Source of the DNA: Actinomycetes bacterium
GTDB taxonomy: Bacteria > Actinomycetota > Actinomycetes > Streptosporangiales > Streptosporangiaceae
NCBI GenBank assembly: GCA_023425615.1
Contig: JAFACJ010000099.1
Coordinates: forward strand, 1 to 8,911
Direction: 5' to 3'
DNA: 8,911 nt
A program made the translations under genes and the position numbers. Below are positions 1 through 6,134 of this stretch, one piece after another; the stretch's first letter is position 1, and each line of letters opens with the position of its first letter. A model generated the notes under the pieces. The model searched no databases. It was not told where the DNA came from and saw nothing but the letters and a program-made list of their open reading frames with translations.

Positions 1-94
1 TTGCCGCAGTTTTAAATGATGCTGGCCTTCTTGGGAAAATGGAGTTTATGGCGGCTGCTAGCCTTTTTGGGGAAATGTTGAAGGGTAAAGCGGC
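1..94. other. A+T-richer left edge without a recognised gene
   Basis: About half of these bases are A or T, far more than in the rest of the window, so this is most likely the upstream region of the first gene. One plus-strand frame is open from position 3 to a stop at 117-119, which overlaps the next gene. Its codons are not G/C-biased at the third position and include a rare TTA, so I do not call it a gene, although it could be the tail of something entering from the left. No convincing -35/-10 pair was found. Confidence 0.4.
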
Positions 95-805
95 ATGCGA
101 TATCTACGGCTCCTGGTGAGTCTGGCGCTCTGTGTGAGTTCCCTCCTGGTCCTCCTGCTCAGTGTGCGCGGCGTCGTCATGTTCCCGCGCACGCTCCAGG
201 GGCGTCCGGCGCCGGTCGGACCGGGGGGCCTGGCGCCGGGGGACATGGCGGCCGTCGTCCTGGTGTACCCGCTGCTGTCCCTGATCGGAGTGGGCAACGC
301 CTGCCTGCTCGGCTGGGCCGGTGCGCGCGGCCTGGCGGCCGTGGGCGACCCCGGCCTCTGGCGGGAACGGCAGGGACCCGCGCTGCTCGGCCTGCTCATC
401 TCGGGTGTGGCCTCGCTGGCCTCGGTCATCGCCGCGCCGCCGCAGAGCAGGGCCGTCATCGACCTCCCCGTCTCCCTGGAGCGGGGAGGCTGCCTCTTCC
501 TGGTGGCCTTCGGCCTGGTGGGCCTGGTGTCCTTGCTCACACTGCTGCTGGACGAGCGGGCGGGGCCCGAGGCGCGGTACGCCGAACCGGAGCGTTCGGC
601 GGCGGAAAGGGAGAGTGCGGAGAAGAATCCACGCGTTCGCGGCCCGGTGAGAAATGTGAGCTGTGTCATAACCGGCGGCTATCCACAGGTGGAGCGATCC
701 ACCAAGGGAGTTGAGATCTCCTGGCAGGTAAGGTCAACCCCCAGGAGGTGGAAGCCGCTTTGGCAGAGACGAAGGACCGCATCTGGACGGTACCGAACGC
801 CCTGA
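95..805 (+). CDS. Hypothetical four-helix membrane protein
   Basis: I do not recognise a family. The product has four hydrophobic segments at about residues 6-28, 51-75, 96-114 and 131-152, with no obvious catalytic motif, so it is probably a small integral membrane protein. After residue 153 it becomes a charged, Glu/Arg-rich tail. The ATG at 95 follows a modest AAGGG at 81-85. Codon usage is strongly G/C at the third position up to about base 620 and then deteriorates. The last 60 or so residues look like read-through into non-coding DNA, and the frame runs some 46-58 bases into the next gene. The true end may therefore be earlier, through a frameshift or a lost stop. The gene lies just upstream of a phospholipid synthase on the same strand, but a functional link is only a guess. 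Confidence 0.55.
   Translation: MRYLRLLVSLALCVSSLLVLLLSVRGVVMFPRTLQGRPAPVGPGGLAPGDMAAVVLVYPLLSLIGVGNACLLGWAGARGLAAVGDPGLWRERQGPALLGLLISGVASLASVIAAPPQSRAVIDLPVSLERGGCLFLVAFGLVGLVSLLTLLLDERAGPEARYAEPERSAAERESAEKNPRVRGPVRNVSCVITGGYPQVERSTKGVEISWQVRSTPRRWKPLWQRRRTASGRYRTP
743..748 (+). promoter_or_regulatory. Shine-Dalgarno deciding the start of the phosphatidyltransferase
   Basis: A perfect AGGAGG lies here. The GTG at 748 overlaps it and cannot use it. The TTG at 760 lies 11 bases downstream, a slightly long but workable spacing, which favours 760 as the start. Confidence 0.5.
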
Positions 806-1365
806 GCCTCGCGAGGCTCCTGGGGGTGCCGCTCTTCTTCTGGCTGGTCCTCTCCGAGCACGACGGCTGGGCGATCGGGCTGCTGATGCTGGCCGGTCTG
901 TCGGACTGGGCGGACGGCAAGCTCGCCCGGCTCCTGGACCAGACCAGCAGGCTGGGCTCCCTGCTCGACCCGGCCGCCGACCGCCTCTACATCCTGGCCA
1001 CCCTGGTGGGCCTGACCGTGCGGGAGATCGTCCCCTGGTGGCTCACCGCCCTGCTCGTCGGCCGCGAGGTCTACATGGCCGGACTGCTGGCCCTGGTCAA
1101 GCGGTACGGCTGGAACGGGCTGCCGGTGCACTTCGTCGGCAAGGCGGCCACGCTCAACCTGCTCTACGCCTTTCCCCTGCTGCTGTGGGGATCCCACGAA
1201 GGCGGGCTCGCGACCGCCGCCCGGGTCATCGGGTGGTCGTTCGCGATCTGGGGCGCGGCCCTGTACTGGTGGGCCGCCGTCCTCTACACCGTTCAGGCAC
1301 GACAACTCATCCGAGCCCTGCCCCCCGGGGGCGCCGAGAACGAGGGAGTCGCATCCGCGCCATGA
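760..1365 (+). CDS. CDP-alcohol phosphatidyltransferase, probable cardiolipin synthase
   Basis: This membrane enzyme transfers a phosphatidyl group from CDP-diacylglycerol to an alcohol acceptor in phospholipid synthesis. The full family signature D-G-x2-A-R-x8-G-x3-D-x3-D is present: D52, G53, A56, R57, G66, D70 and D74, counting from the TTG at 760. Several hydrophobic helices surround it. The length (201 residues) fits the family. It resembles mycobacterial Rv1822 (pgsA2) and Streptomyces SCO1389. The latter was described as a eukaryote-type cardiolipin synthase that uses phosphatidylglycerol as acceptor, and the adjacent mannose-1-phosphate guanylyltransferase-like gene also matches the SCO1388-SCO1389 arrangement as I recall it. 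The acceptor cannot be read from the sequence, so phosphatidylglycerophosphate synthase remains possible. A GTG at 748 is an alternative start. Its TGA stop overlaps the next ATG (ATGA), which implies translational coupling. Confidence 0.85.
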   Translation: MAETKDRIWTVPNALSLARLLGVPLFFWLVLSEHDGWAIGLLMLAGLSDWADGKLARLLDQTSRLGSLLDPAADRLYILATLVGLTVREIVPWWLTALLVGREVYMAGLLALVKRYGWNGLPVHFVGKAATLNLLYAFPLLLWGSHEGGLATAARVIGWSFAIWGAALYWWAAVLYTVQARQLIRALPPGGAENEGVASAP

Positions 1366-3860
1366 AGGCCGTAGTGATGGCCGGCGGCGAGGGGACGCGC
1401 CTGCGTCCCATGACCGCCAACCAGCCCAAGCCTCTGCTGCCCGTCATCAACCGCCCGATCATGGAGCACGTGCTCCGGCTGCTGAAGCGACACGGCTTCG
1501 CAGAGACGGTCGTCACCGTCCAGTTCCTCGCCGCGCTGATCCGCAACTACTTCGGCGACGGCGAGGAACTGGGCATGAGCCTGCAGTACGCGACCGAGGA
1601 GGTGCCGCTGGGCACCGCCGGGAGCGTCAAGAACGCCGAGGACGCCCTGCGCGACGACCGCTTCCTGGTCATCTCCGGCGACGCCCTGACCGACCTCGAC
1701 CTCACCGACATGGTGCGCTTCCACAAGGAGAACGGCGCCCTGGTCACCATCGGCCTCAAGCGGGTGCCCAACCCGCTGGAGTTCGGCATCATCATCGTCG
1801 ACGAGCAGGGCCGCATCCAGCGCTTCCTGGAGAAGCCGACCTGGGGCCAGGTCTTCTCCGACACCGTCAACACCGGCATCTACGTGATGGAGCCGGAGGT
1901 GCTGGAGCACGTCGCCCCCGGCGAGAGCGTCGACTGGTCCTCCGACGTCTTCCCCAAGCTCCTGGCCGAGGGCGCCCCGCTGTACGGGTACGTCGCCGAC
2001 TGCTACTGGGAGGACGTCGGCACCCACGAGAGCTATCTGAAGGCGCAGGCCGACATGCTCTCGGGCAAGGTCGACCTGGAGATCGACGGCTTCGAGATGT
2101 CGCAGGGCGTGTGGGTCGCCGAGGGCGCCGAGGTCGACCCCTCGGCGGTCTTGAAGGGCCCCCTGTACATCGGCGACTACGCCAAGGTCGAGGCAGGCGC
2201 GGAACTGCGCGAGTACACCGTCCTCGGCAGCAACGTGGTGGTCAAGGAGGGCGCGTTCCTGCACCGCGCCGTCGTCCACGACAACGTGTACGTGGGCCCG
2301 TCCACCAACCTCCGCGGCTGCGTGGTGGGCAAGAACACCGACGTCATGCCCGGCGCCAGGGTGGAGGAGGGCGGCATCGTCGGCGACGAGTGCGTCATCG
2401 AGGCCGAGGCGTACGTCTCCAACGGGGTGAAGGTCTACCCCTTCAAGACCATCGAGGCCGGGGCCGTGGTCAACACGTCGGTGATCTGGGAGTCGCGCGG
2501 CCAGCGCAACCTCTTCGGGCCCCGCGGCATCTCCGGCCTGATCAACGTGGAGATCACCCCCGAGCTCGCCGTCAGGCTGGCCAGCGCCTACGCCACCACG
2601 CTGAAGAAGGGCGCGACAGTCGTCACCGCCCGCGACGCCTCCCGCGCGGCGCGCACCCTCAAACGGGCGGTGGTCTCCGCCCTCACCGCCAGCGCGATCA
2701 ACGTCGAGGACCTGGAGGCGTGCGCGCTGCCGCTGGCCAGATTCGAGGCGGCGCGGGAGGACTGCGCGGGCGGCATCGTGATCCGCACCACTCCCGGCGA
2801 CCCCCAGGGCGTGGACATCATCTTCCTCGACGAGACCGGTGCCGACCTCTCCCAGGCCGCGCAGCGCAAGCTGGAGCGGGTCTACGGCCGCCAGGAGTAC
2901 CGCCGCGCCTTCCCCGGCGAGATCGCCGAGCTGAGCTACCCGCAGCGCACGGTGGAGACCTACAGCCGCGACCTGCTGGCCCGCCTCGACATGTCCGGGA
3001 TCAGGGAGGCCGAGCTCAAGCTGGTCGTGGACTGCGCGGGCGGCGTCACCGCCAACGTCCTGCCGTGGCTGCTGGGCAGGGTCGGCGTGGAGGTGCTCAC
3101 CCTCAACAACCGGCTCGATGAGCTGAACCCCACCGAGACCCCCGCCGACCGCGCCCGCGGCCTGTCCGTGCTGGGCGGTCTCGTCTCCTCCTCGCGGGCC
3201 GCCTTCGGGGTGCGCTTCGACCCGGTGGGAGAGCGGATCTCGCTGGTCGACGAGAACGGCAGGCCGATCTCCGACGACCGCGCCCTGCTGGTGCTGCTGG
3301 ACCTGGTCGCCGCCGAGCGCCGCGGAGGGCGGGTGGCGCTGCCGGTCACCACCACCCGTGTCGCCGAGGAGGTGTGCCGGCGGTACGGGGTGCGGGTGGA
3401 GTGGACGTCCACCTCGCAGGACGTGCTCACCAAGGCCGCCGCCGATCCCGAGGTGATCTTCGCCGGAGACGGCCGCGGCGGGTTCGTCTTCCCCGAGTTC
3501 AGCCACACCGTGGACGGCGTCGCCGCGTTCGTCCGGCTGACCGGCCTGGTGGCGCGCACCCGGATGACGCTCTCCCAGATCGACGAGCGCATCCCGCAGG
3601 CGCATCTGCTCAAACGGTCGGTGCCCACCCCGTGGGCGGCCAAGGGCAGCGTCATGCGGCATGTGGTGGAGGCGGCGGCCGACCGCGACATCGACACCAC
3701 GGACGGGGTGCGGGTGGTGGAGAAGGACGGGCGCTGGGCGCTGGTCCTGCCCGACCCGGCCGAGGCGGTGACCCATCTGTGGGCCGAGGGCCCCGACGCC
3801 GAGAGCGCCGCCGCTCTGCTGGAGGAGTGGGCGGCGGTCGTGGAGGCGGCCGGGTCCTGA
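1362..3860 (+). CDS. manC: Mannose-1-phosphate guanylyltransferase with degenerate phosphomannomutase-like domain
   Basis: This 832-residue three-part protein probably makes GDP-mannose from mannose 1-phosphate and GTP, feeding cytoplasmic synthesis of mannosylated lipids, glycans and glycoproteins. The nucleotidyltransferase domain (about 1-235) has the signature AGGEGTRLRP at 7-16 with PKP at 22-24, SGD at 105-107, FLEKP at 155-159, NTGIY at 170-174 and WEDVGT at 216-221. Hexapeptide left-handed beta-helix repeats span about 250-370. The remainder (about 385-832) has the layout of an alpha-D-phosphohexomutase, but its four key motifs are altered: the catalytic loop (471-481) lacks the TASHNP serine and histidine, the metal loop reads DPVGER (620-625), the sugar loop reads GDGRG (702-706), and the phosphate loop reads LPDPAEA (796-802). 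Mutase activity is therefore unlikely. The ATG at 1362 lies inside the upstream stop and begins exactly at the family's N terminus. Sugar and nucleotide specificity are inferred from family resemblance (SCO1388 type). Confidence 0.88.
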   Translation: MKAVVMAGGEGTRLRPMTANQPKPLLPVINRPIMEHVLRLLKRHGFAETVVTVQFLAALIRNYFGDGEELGMSLQYATEEVPLGTAGSVKNAEDALRDDRFLVISGDALTDLDLTDMVRFHKENGALVTIGLKRVPNPLEFGIIIVDEQGRIQRFLEKPTWGQVFSDTVNTGIYVMEPEVLEHVAPGESVDWSSDVFPKLLAEGAPLYGYVADCYWEDVGTHESYLKAQADMLSGKVDLEIDGFEMSQGVWVAEGAEVDPSAVLKGPLYIGDYAKVEAGAELREYTVLGSNVVVKEGAFLHRAVVHDNVYVGPSTNLRGCVVGKNTDVMPGARVEEGGIVGDECVIEAEAYVSNGVKVYPFKTIEAGAVVNTSVIWESRGQRNLFGPRGISGLINVEITPELAVRLASAYATTLKKGATVVTARDASRAARTLKRAVVSALTASAINVEDLEACALPLARFEAAREDCAGGIVIRTTPGDPQGVDIIFLDETGADLSQAAQRKLERVYGRQEYRRAFPGEIAELSYPQRTVETYSRDLLARLDMSGIREAELKLVVDCAGGVTANVLPWLLGRVGVEVLTLNNRLDELNPTETPADRARGLSVLGGLVSSSRAAFGVRFDPVGERISLVDENGRPISDDRALLVLLDLVAAERRGGRVALPVTTTRVAEEVCRRYGVRVEWTSTSQDVLTKAAADPEVIFAGDGRGGFVFPEFSHTVDGVAAFVRLTGLVARTRMTLSQIDERIPQAHLLKRSVPTPWAAKGSVMRHVVEAAADRDIDTTDGVRVVEKDGRWALVLPDPAEAVTHLWAEGPDAESAAALLEEWAAVVEAAGS

Positions 3861-3887
3861 CGGGCGGGCGGCCGCGGGATGGCCGCC

Positions 3888-3927
3888 GGGTGACATCGGG
3901 GTGTCCTGGATGCCCTCGATGTCACCC
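3888..3927 (+). terminator. Hairpin terminator after manC
   Basis: The arms GGGTGACATCG (3888-3898) and CGATGTCACCC (3917-3927) are perfectly complementary. Pairing can extend inward through a G-U pair to about 14 bp with a 12-base loop. It begins 27 bases after the manC stop. No T-tract follows, as is common for actinobacterial terminators. A protein-binding operator is the alternative reading. Confidence 0.6.
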
Positions 3928-4049
3928 CCGGGTGTGATCAGAAGCGCCGATTCGGGCATGATGATTCGATCTTCCGCGTACCGGCGGCGCCGTCAGCACG
4001 GTACGGTCTTCCTGACAGCCTTTCCGGAAGCCAGTTCCGCGCGGCGGCG

Positions 4050-4079
4050 TAGACCGTCGATCAGCGCGGCCGGTAGCGT
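4050..4079 (+). promoter_or_regulatory. Possible promoter of the FHA-MerR operon
   Basis: TAGACC (4050-4055) and TAGCGT (4074-4079) are separated by 18 bases and resemble a vegetative -35/-10 pair. Transcription would begin near 4086, giving a leader of about 68 bases. Both hexamers deviate from consensus, so this is tentative. Confidence 0.3.
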
Positions 4080-4135
4080 TGTCAAGACCGGAGTCCAACA
4101 GAAGCGTGGCGGGTCCAGGGGGGCGCGCCGATGGT

Positions 4136-4141
4136 AGGAGG
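4136..4141 (+). promoter_or_regulatory. Shine-Dalgarno of the FHA gene
   Basis: A perfect AGGAGG lies 12 bases before the ATG at 4154. It favours that start over the in-frame upstream extension to 4079, whose translated residues resemble no known domain. Confidence 0.5.
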
Positions 4142-4153
4142 CCGAGCCGATCG

Positions 4154-4681
4154 ATGCCGAGCGTCTACTGCACGCAGTGCGGTCACGCCAACCCCGATGG
4201 CGCCCGCTTCTGCTCCAATTGCGGCACTCCGCTGGTCCGTAGCGCGCAGCCCGCACCCGAGACCCCCGGTGAGTCGACCTCGACCATCTCCATCAGCGGG
4301 CTGACCGACGGGCTCGACATCCCCGAGGCGCCCGAGGAGAGCGCGCCCGACCAGCTCAGCGTGGAGACGCTGCCGCCGGGCACCGCCCTGCTGGTGGTGC
4401 GGCGCGGCCCCAACGCCGGGAGCCGGTTCCTGCTGGACAAGGACCGCACCTCGGCCGGGCGCCACCCCGAGAGCGACATCTTCCTCGACGACGTCACCGT
4501 CTCGCGGCGGCACGCCGAGTTCGCCCGGCACGGCCGCGGCTTCACCGTCCGTGACGTGGGCAGCCTGAACGGCACCTACGTCAACCGCGAGCGGATCGAC
4601 CACGCGGCGCTGAACGGCGGCGACGAGGTGCAGATCGGCAAGTTCCGGCTCGTGTTCCTCACCAATCCGCAGTACGGGTGA
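4154..4681 (+). CDS. garA: Zinc-ribbon and FHA domain protein, GarA/OdhI type
   Basis: This 175-residue cytoplasmic protein matches mycobacterial GarA (Rv1827) and corynebacterial OdhI through its FHA domain (about 72-170). The phosphopeptide-binding residues G102-R103, S117, H120 and N139-G140 are all present. In those relatives the unphosphorylated protein inhibits 2-oxoglutarate dehydrogenase and switches glutamate metabolism, and phosphorylation by PknG or PknB on an N-terminal ETTSVF motif makes the protein bind its own FHA domain and switch off. Here the equivalent stretch is ESTSTI (40-45): T42 aligns with the second threonine, and the first is replaced by serine. Unlike GarA, the N terminus carries a four-cysteine zinc ribbon (C6, C9, C20, C23). 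Its TGA overlaps the GTG of the next MerR gene, as in the conserved block. That it controls the same enzymes here is inferred from orthology. Confidence 0.88.
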   Translation: MPSVYCTQCGHANPDGARFCSNCGTPLVRSAQPAPETPGESTSTISISGLTDGLDIPEAPEESAPDQLSVETLPPGTALLVVRRGPNAGSRFLLDKDRTSAGRHPESDIFLDDVTVSRRHAEFARHGRGFTVRDVGSLNGTYVNRERIDHAALNGGDEVQIGKFRLVFLTNPQYG

Positions 4682-5346
4682 GCGCCAACGCGGCACGGGC
4701 GTACATGACGATCGGGGACGTCCTGGCCGGCCTGCAGGGTGAGTTCCCCGACATCACCCTCTCCAAGATCCGCTTCCTGGAGGCGGAGGGGCTGATCGAG
4801 CCCGAGCGCACTCCGTCGGGATACCGCAAGTTCACCCCCGCGGACATGGAGCGGCTGCGTTACATCCTCGCCGCCCAGCGTGACCGGTATCTGCCACTTC
4901 GGGTGATCAAGGAGCAGCTCGACAGCCGCCCCCCGCGCACCCTGGTGGCGGCCGACTCCGACTCACAGAACGGCGCCGAGGTCGCGCTGACCCGCCGCCA
5001 GCTGCTGGACGGCGCCGGGATCTCCGAGGCCGACCTGGAGGAGCTGGAGGCCTACGGGCTGATCAGCCGCTCGGGACAGCACTACGGCTCCGACGCGCTG
5101 ACCGTGGCGCGGACCGCGGCACGGCTGGCCGGGCACGGGTTCGAGGCGCGCCATCTGCGGGTGGTCAAGGCCGCCGCCGAGCGGGAGCTGGCGCTGATCG
5201 AGCAGACCATCGCGCCGCTGCTGCGGCGCCGCGCCCCGGGGGCGCACGAGGTGGCGGGCAAGACCGCCCGCGAGCTGGCCGGGTTGACCCTGGCGCTGCA
5301 CACCGCCCTGGTCTCGGCAGGACTCAAGGACAGCCTGGGCGAATAG
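4678..5346 (+). CDS. ftsR: MerR-family regulator, FtsR (Rv1828) type
   Basis: This DNA-binding transcription regulator has an N-terminal winged helix-turn-helix of the MerR type (about residues 10-80, with the signature KIRFLEAEGLI at 30-40 and SGYRKF at 47-52). It is followed by a helical C-terminal half (about 95-222) that includes a second helix-turn-helix-like stretch. No cysteine cluster typical of metal sensors is present. The sequence and position match mycobacterial Rv1828 and corynebacterial FtsR, which has been described as an activator of ftsZ and thus a regulator of cell division. The GTG at 4678 overlaps the stop of the FHA gene, which implies translational coupling, and no Shine-Dalgarno is visible. 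The ATG at 4705 (residue 10) is an alternative start that would still keep the whole DNA-binding domain. The target genes in this organism cannot be read from the window. Confidence 0.85.
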   Translation: MSANAARAYMTIGDVLAGLQGEFPDITLSKIRFLEAEGLIEPERTPSGYRKFTPADMERLRYILAAQRDRYLPLRVIKEQLDSRPPRTLVAADSDSQNGAEVALTRRQLLDGAGISEADLEELEAYGLISRSGQHYGSDALTVARTAARLAGHGFEARHLRVVKAAAERELALIEQTIAPLLRRRAPGAHEVAGKTARELAGLTLALHTALVSAGLKDSLGE

Positions 5347-5354
5347 TTTTGCCT

Positions 5355-5370
5355 CCAAGGTGTACTTTGG
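5355..5370. promoter_or_regulatory. Imperfect palindrome between ftsR-like gene and DUF151 gene
   Basis: In the 55-base gap between the two genes, CCAAGG (5355-5360) and CTTTGG (5365-5370) are complementary apart from one G-U position, with a four-base centre. It could be an operator for a neighbouring MerR protein or a weak attenuator hairpin. It is short and may be chance. Confidence 0.25.
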
Positions 5371-5390
5371 GCGAAGGACCATCTTGAGGC

Positions 5391-5396
5391 GAGGAG
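5391..5396 (+). promoter_or_regulatory. Shine-Dalgarno deciding the DUF151 start
   Basis: GAGGAG lies five bases before the GTG at 5402. This makes 5402 the start rather than the upstream GTG at 5360 or the ATG at 5411. Confidence 0.65.
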
Positions 5397-5401
5397 CCGC
5401 T

Positions 5402-5872
5402 GTGAAGCAGATGGAGGTCGTCGGCGTCCGGGTCGAGATGCCCTCCAACCAGCCGATCGTGCTGCTGAAGGAGATCGAGGGCGATCGCTACCTGCCCATC
5501 TGGATCGGGGCGGTGGAGGCGACCGCGATCGCCTATGCCCAGCAGGGCATGCTGCCGGCGCGGCCGCTCACCCACGACCTGTTCAAGGAGGTCATCGAGG
5601 CGCTCGGTGCCCAGCTCCGCACGGTGAACATCACCGCGCTGCGCGAGGGCATCTTTTTTGCCGACCTGGTCTTCTCCAACGGGGCGGAGGTGAGCGCGCG
5701 GCCGTCGGACTCGATCGCGCTGGCGCTGCGCACAGGCTCCAGCATCTTCGTCAGCGAGGACGTCCTGGACGAGGCCGGGGTGGCCATCCCCGACGAACAG
5801 GAGGACGAGGTGGAGAAGTTCCGCGAGTTCCTCGACAACGTCTCACCGGAGGACTTCGAGCAAGGGGCATGA
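5402..5872 (+). CDS. DUF151 bifunctional nuclease family protein
   Basis: This 156-residue protein belongs to the BFN/DUF151 family, named after plant proteins reported to cleave DNA and RNA. Its physiological role in bacteria is not established. Conserved landmarks are LPIWIG (31-36), RPLTHDL (54-60), SARPSDSIALALR (98-110) and an acidic C-terminal end. It is close in sequence and length to mycobacterial Rv1829 and sits in the same place between two MerR genes. I know of no nuclease motif outside this family to confirm activity, so the catalytic role rests on the family name. It follows the ftsR-like gene by 55 bases on the same strand with its own strong ribosome-binding site, so co-transcription from the FHA operon is likely. 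Confidence 0.85.
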   Translation: MKQMEVVGVRVEMPSNQPIVLLKEIEGDRYLPIWIGAVEATAIAYAQQGMLPARPLTHDLFKEVIEALGAQLRTVNITALREGIFFADLVFSNGAEVSARPSDSIALALRTGSSIFVSEDVLDEAGVAIPDEQEDEVEKFREFLDNVSPEDFEQGA

Positions 5873-5925
5873 CCCGCCTGAGCTGGAATTCTTCTGGAAA
5901 CCCATGGTCTCCCGTCCGTTTCCGC

Positions 5926-5941
5926 CCCCGGTCACCGAGGG
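5926..5941 (+). terminator. Weak hairpin after the DUF151 gene
   Basis: CCCCGG (5926-5931) can pair with CCG and GGG (5935-5937 and 5939-5941) around one bulged A, with a three-base loop. It lies 54 bases after the DUF151 stop and ahead of the next promoter, which suits a terminator, but it is short and has no T-tract. Confidence 0.25.
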
Positions 5942-6025
5942 TAGGGGTGGAGGGGTAGCGACAAGCTGGGCCGTTTGCGCATGTGAAGCCGATAGATCCG
6001 CTCTGCGACGCGCCGACGGCGAACG

Positions 6026-6054
6026 TTGACCCTGCCCTGACCGGCACCTACCGT
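6026..6054 (+). promoter_or_regulatory. Vegetative-type promoter of the second MerR gene
   Basis: TTGACC (6026-6031) and TACCGT (6049-6054) are separated by exactly 17 bases and fit the actinobacterial housekeeping sigma consensus. Transcription would begin near 6061, giving a 5' leader of about 75 bases. The spacer is ordinary rather than the 19-20 bases typical of promoters activated by classical metal-sensing MerR proteins. Confidence 0.65.
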
Positions 6055-6077
6055 GCTGGTGGAGCACTCGTGGGGAA

Positions 6078-6103
6078 TTTCCGGCAAACCCCCTTGCCGG
6101 AAA
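6078..6103. promoter_or_regulatory. Perfect inverted repeat in the leader of the second MerR gene
   Basis: TTTCCGGCAA (6078-6087) and TTGCCGGAAA (6094-6103) are perfectly complementary 10-base arms around a six-base centre. The repeat lies just downstream of the predicted transcription start and 31 bases ahead of the GTG. It could be a dimer operator, possibly for autoregulation by the MerR protein it precedes, or an RNA hairpin in the leader. The sequence alone does not decide between them. Confidence 0.6.
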
Positions 6104-6134
6104 ACCTGGGAGCTGACAGAAGCCGGAGGTCCGC

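Larger units (their letters stand above)
3928..4153 (+). other. Upstream region of the FHA-MerR operon
   Basis: No gene is supported in the 293 bases between manC and the FHA gene. Past the manC hairpin the region holds an 8-bp palindrome TTCCGGAA (4022-4029), a small inverted repeat GTACCG/CGGTAC (3978-3983 and 3999-4004), a possible promoter (4050-4079) and the ribosome-binding site of the next gene. Short open frames crossing it show no third-position G/C bias and resemble nothing I recognise. The mycobacterial locus has gcvH directly before garA, and no remnant of it is visible here. Confidence 0.5.

Noticed and set aside
3..119. Possible ribosomally made, modified peptide precursor at the left edge
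   Set aside because: No maturation enzyme is visible, there is no clear ribosome-binding site, and a stop-free stretch this short is not rare in such DNA.
58..669. 203-codon minus-strand frame opposite the first gene
   Set aside because: Third-position G/C bias and hydrophobic segments favour the plus frame. The minus product is Arg/Ser/Pro-rich without features.
679..687. Near match to a DnaA box (CTATCCACA)
   Set aside because: A single site with a mismatch and no cluster or origin genes nearby. Expected by chance.
711..738. TTGAGA and TAAGGT as a promoter for the phosphatidyltransferase
   Set aside because: The spacer is only about 12 bases, too short for a sigma-70-type promoter.
3947..3955. 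Short palindrome CCGATTCGG
   Set aside because: Only four paired bases per arm, with no spacing relation to a promoter or start.
1293..3959. 888-codon open frame on the minus strand opposite manC
   Set aside because: It is a mirror of a strongly G/C-biased coding frame. Its translation is low-complexity, His/Gly/Asp-rich and resembles no domain, whereas the plus strand has full motifs.
5939..5955. G-rich run that might form a G-quadruplex
   Set aside because: Only three runs of three or more G occur and the fourth has two. This is common in such G+C-rich DNA.
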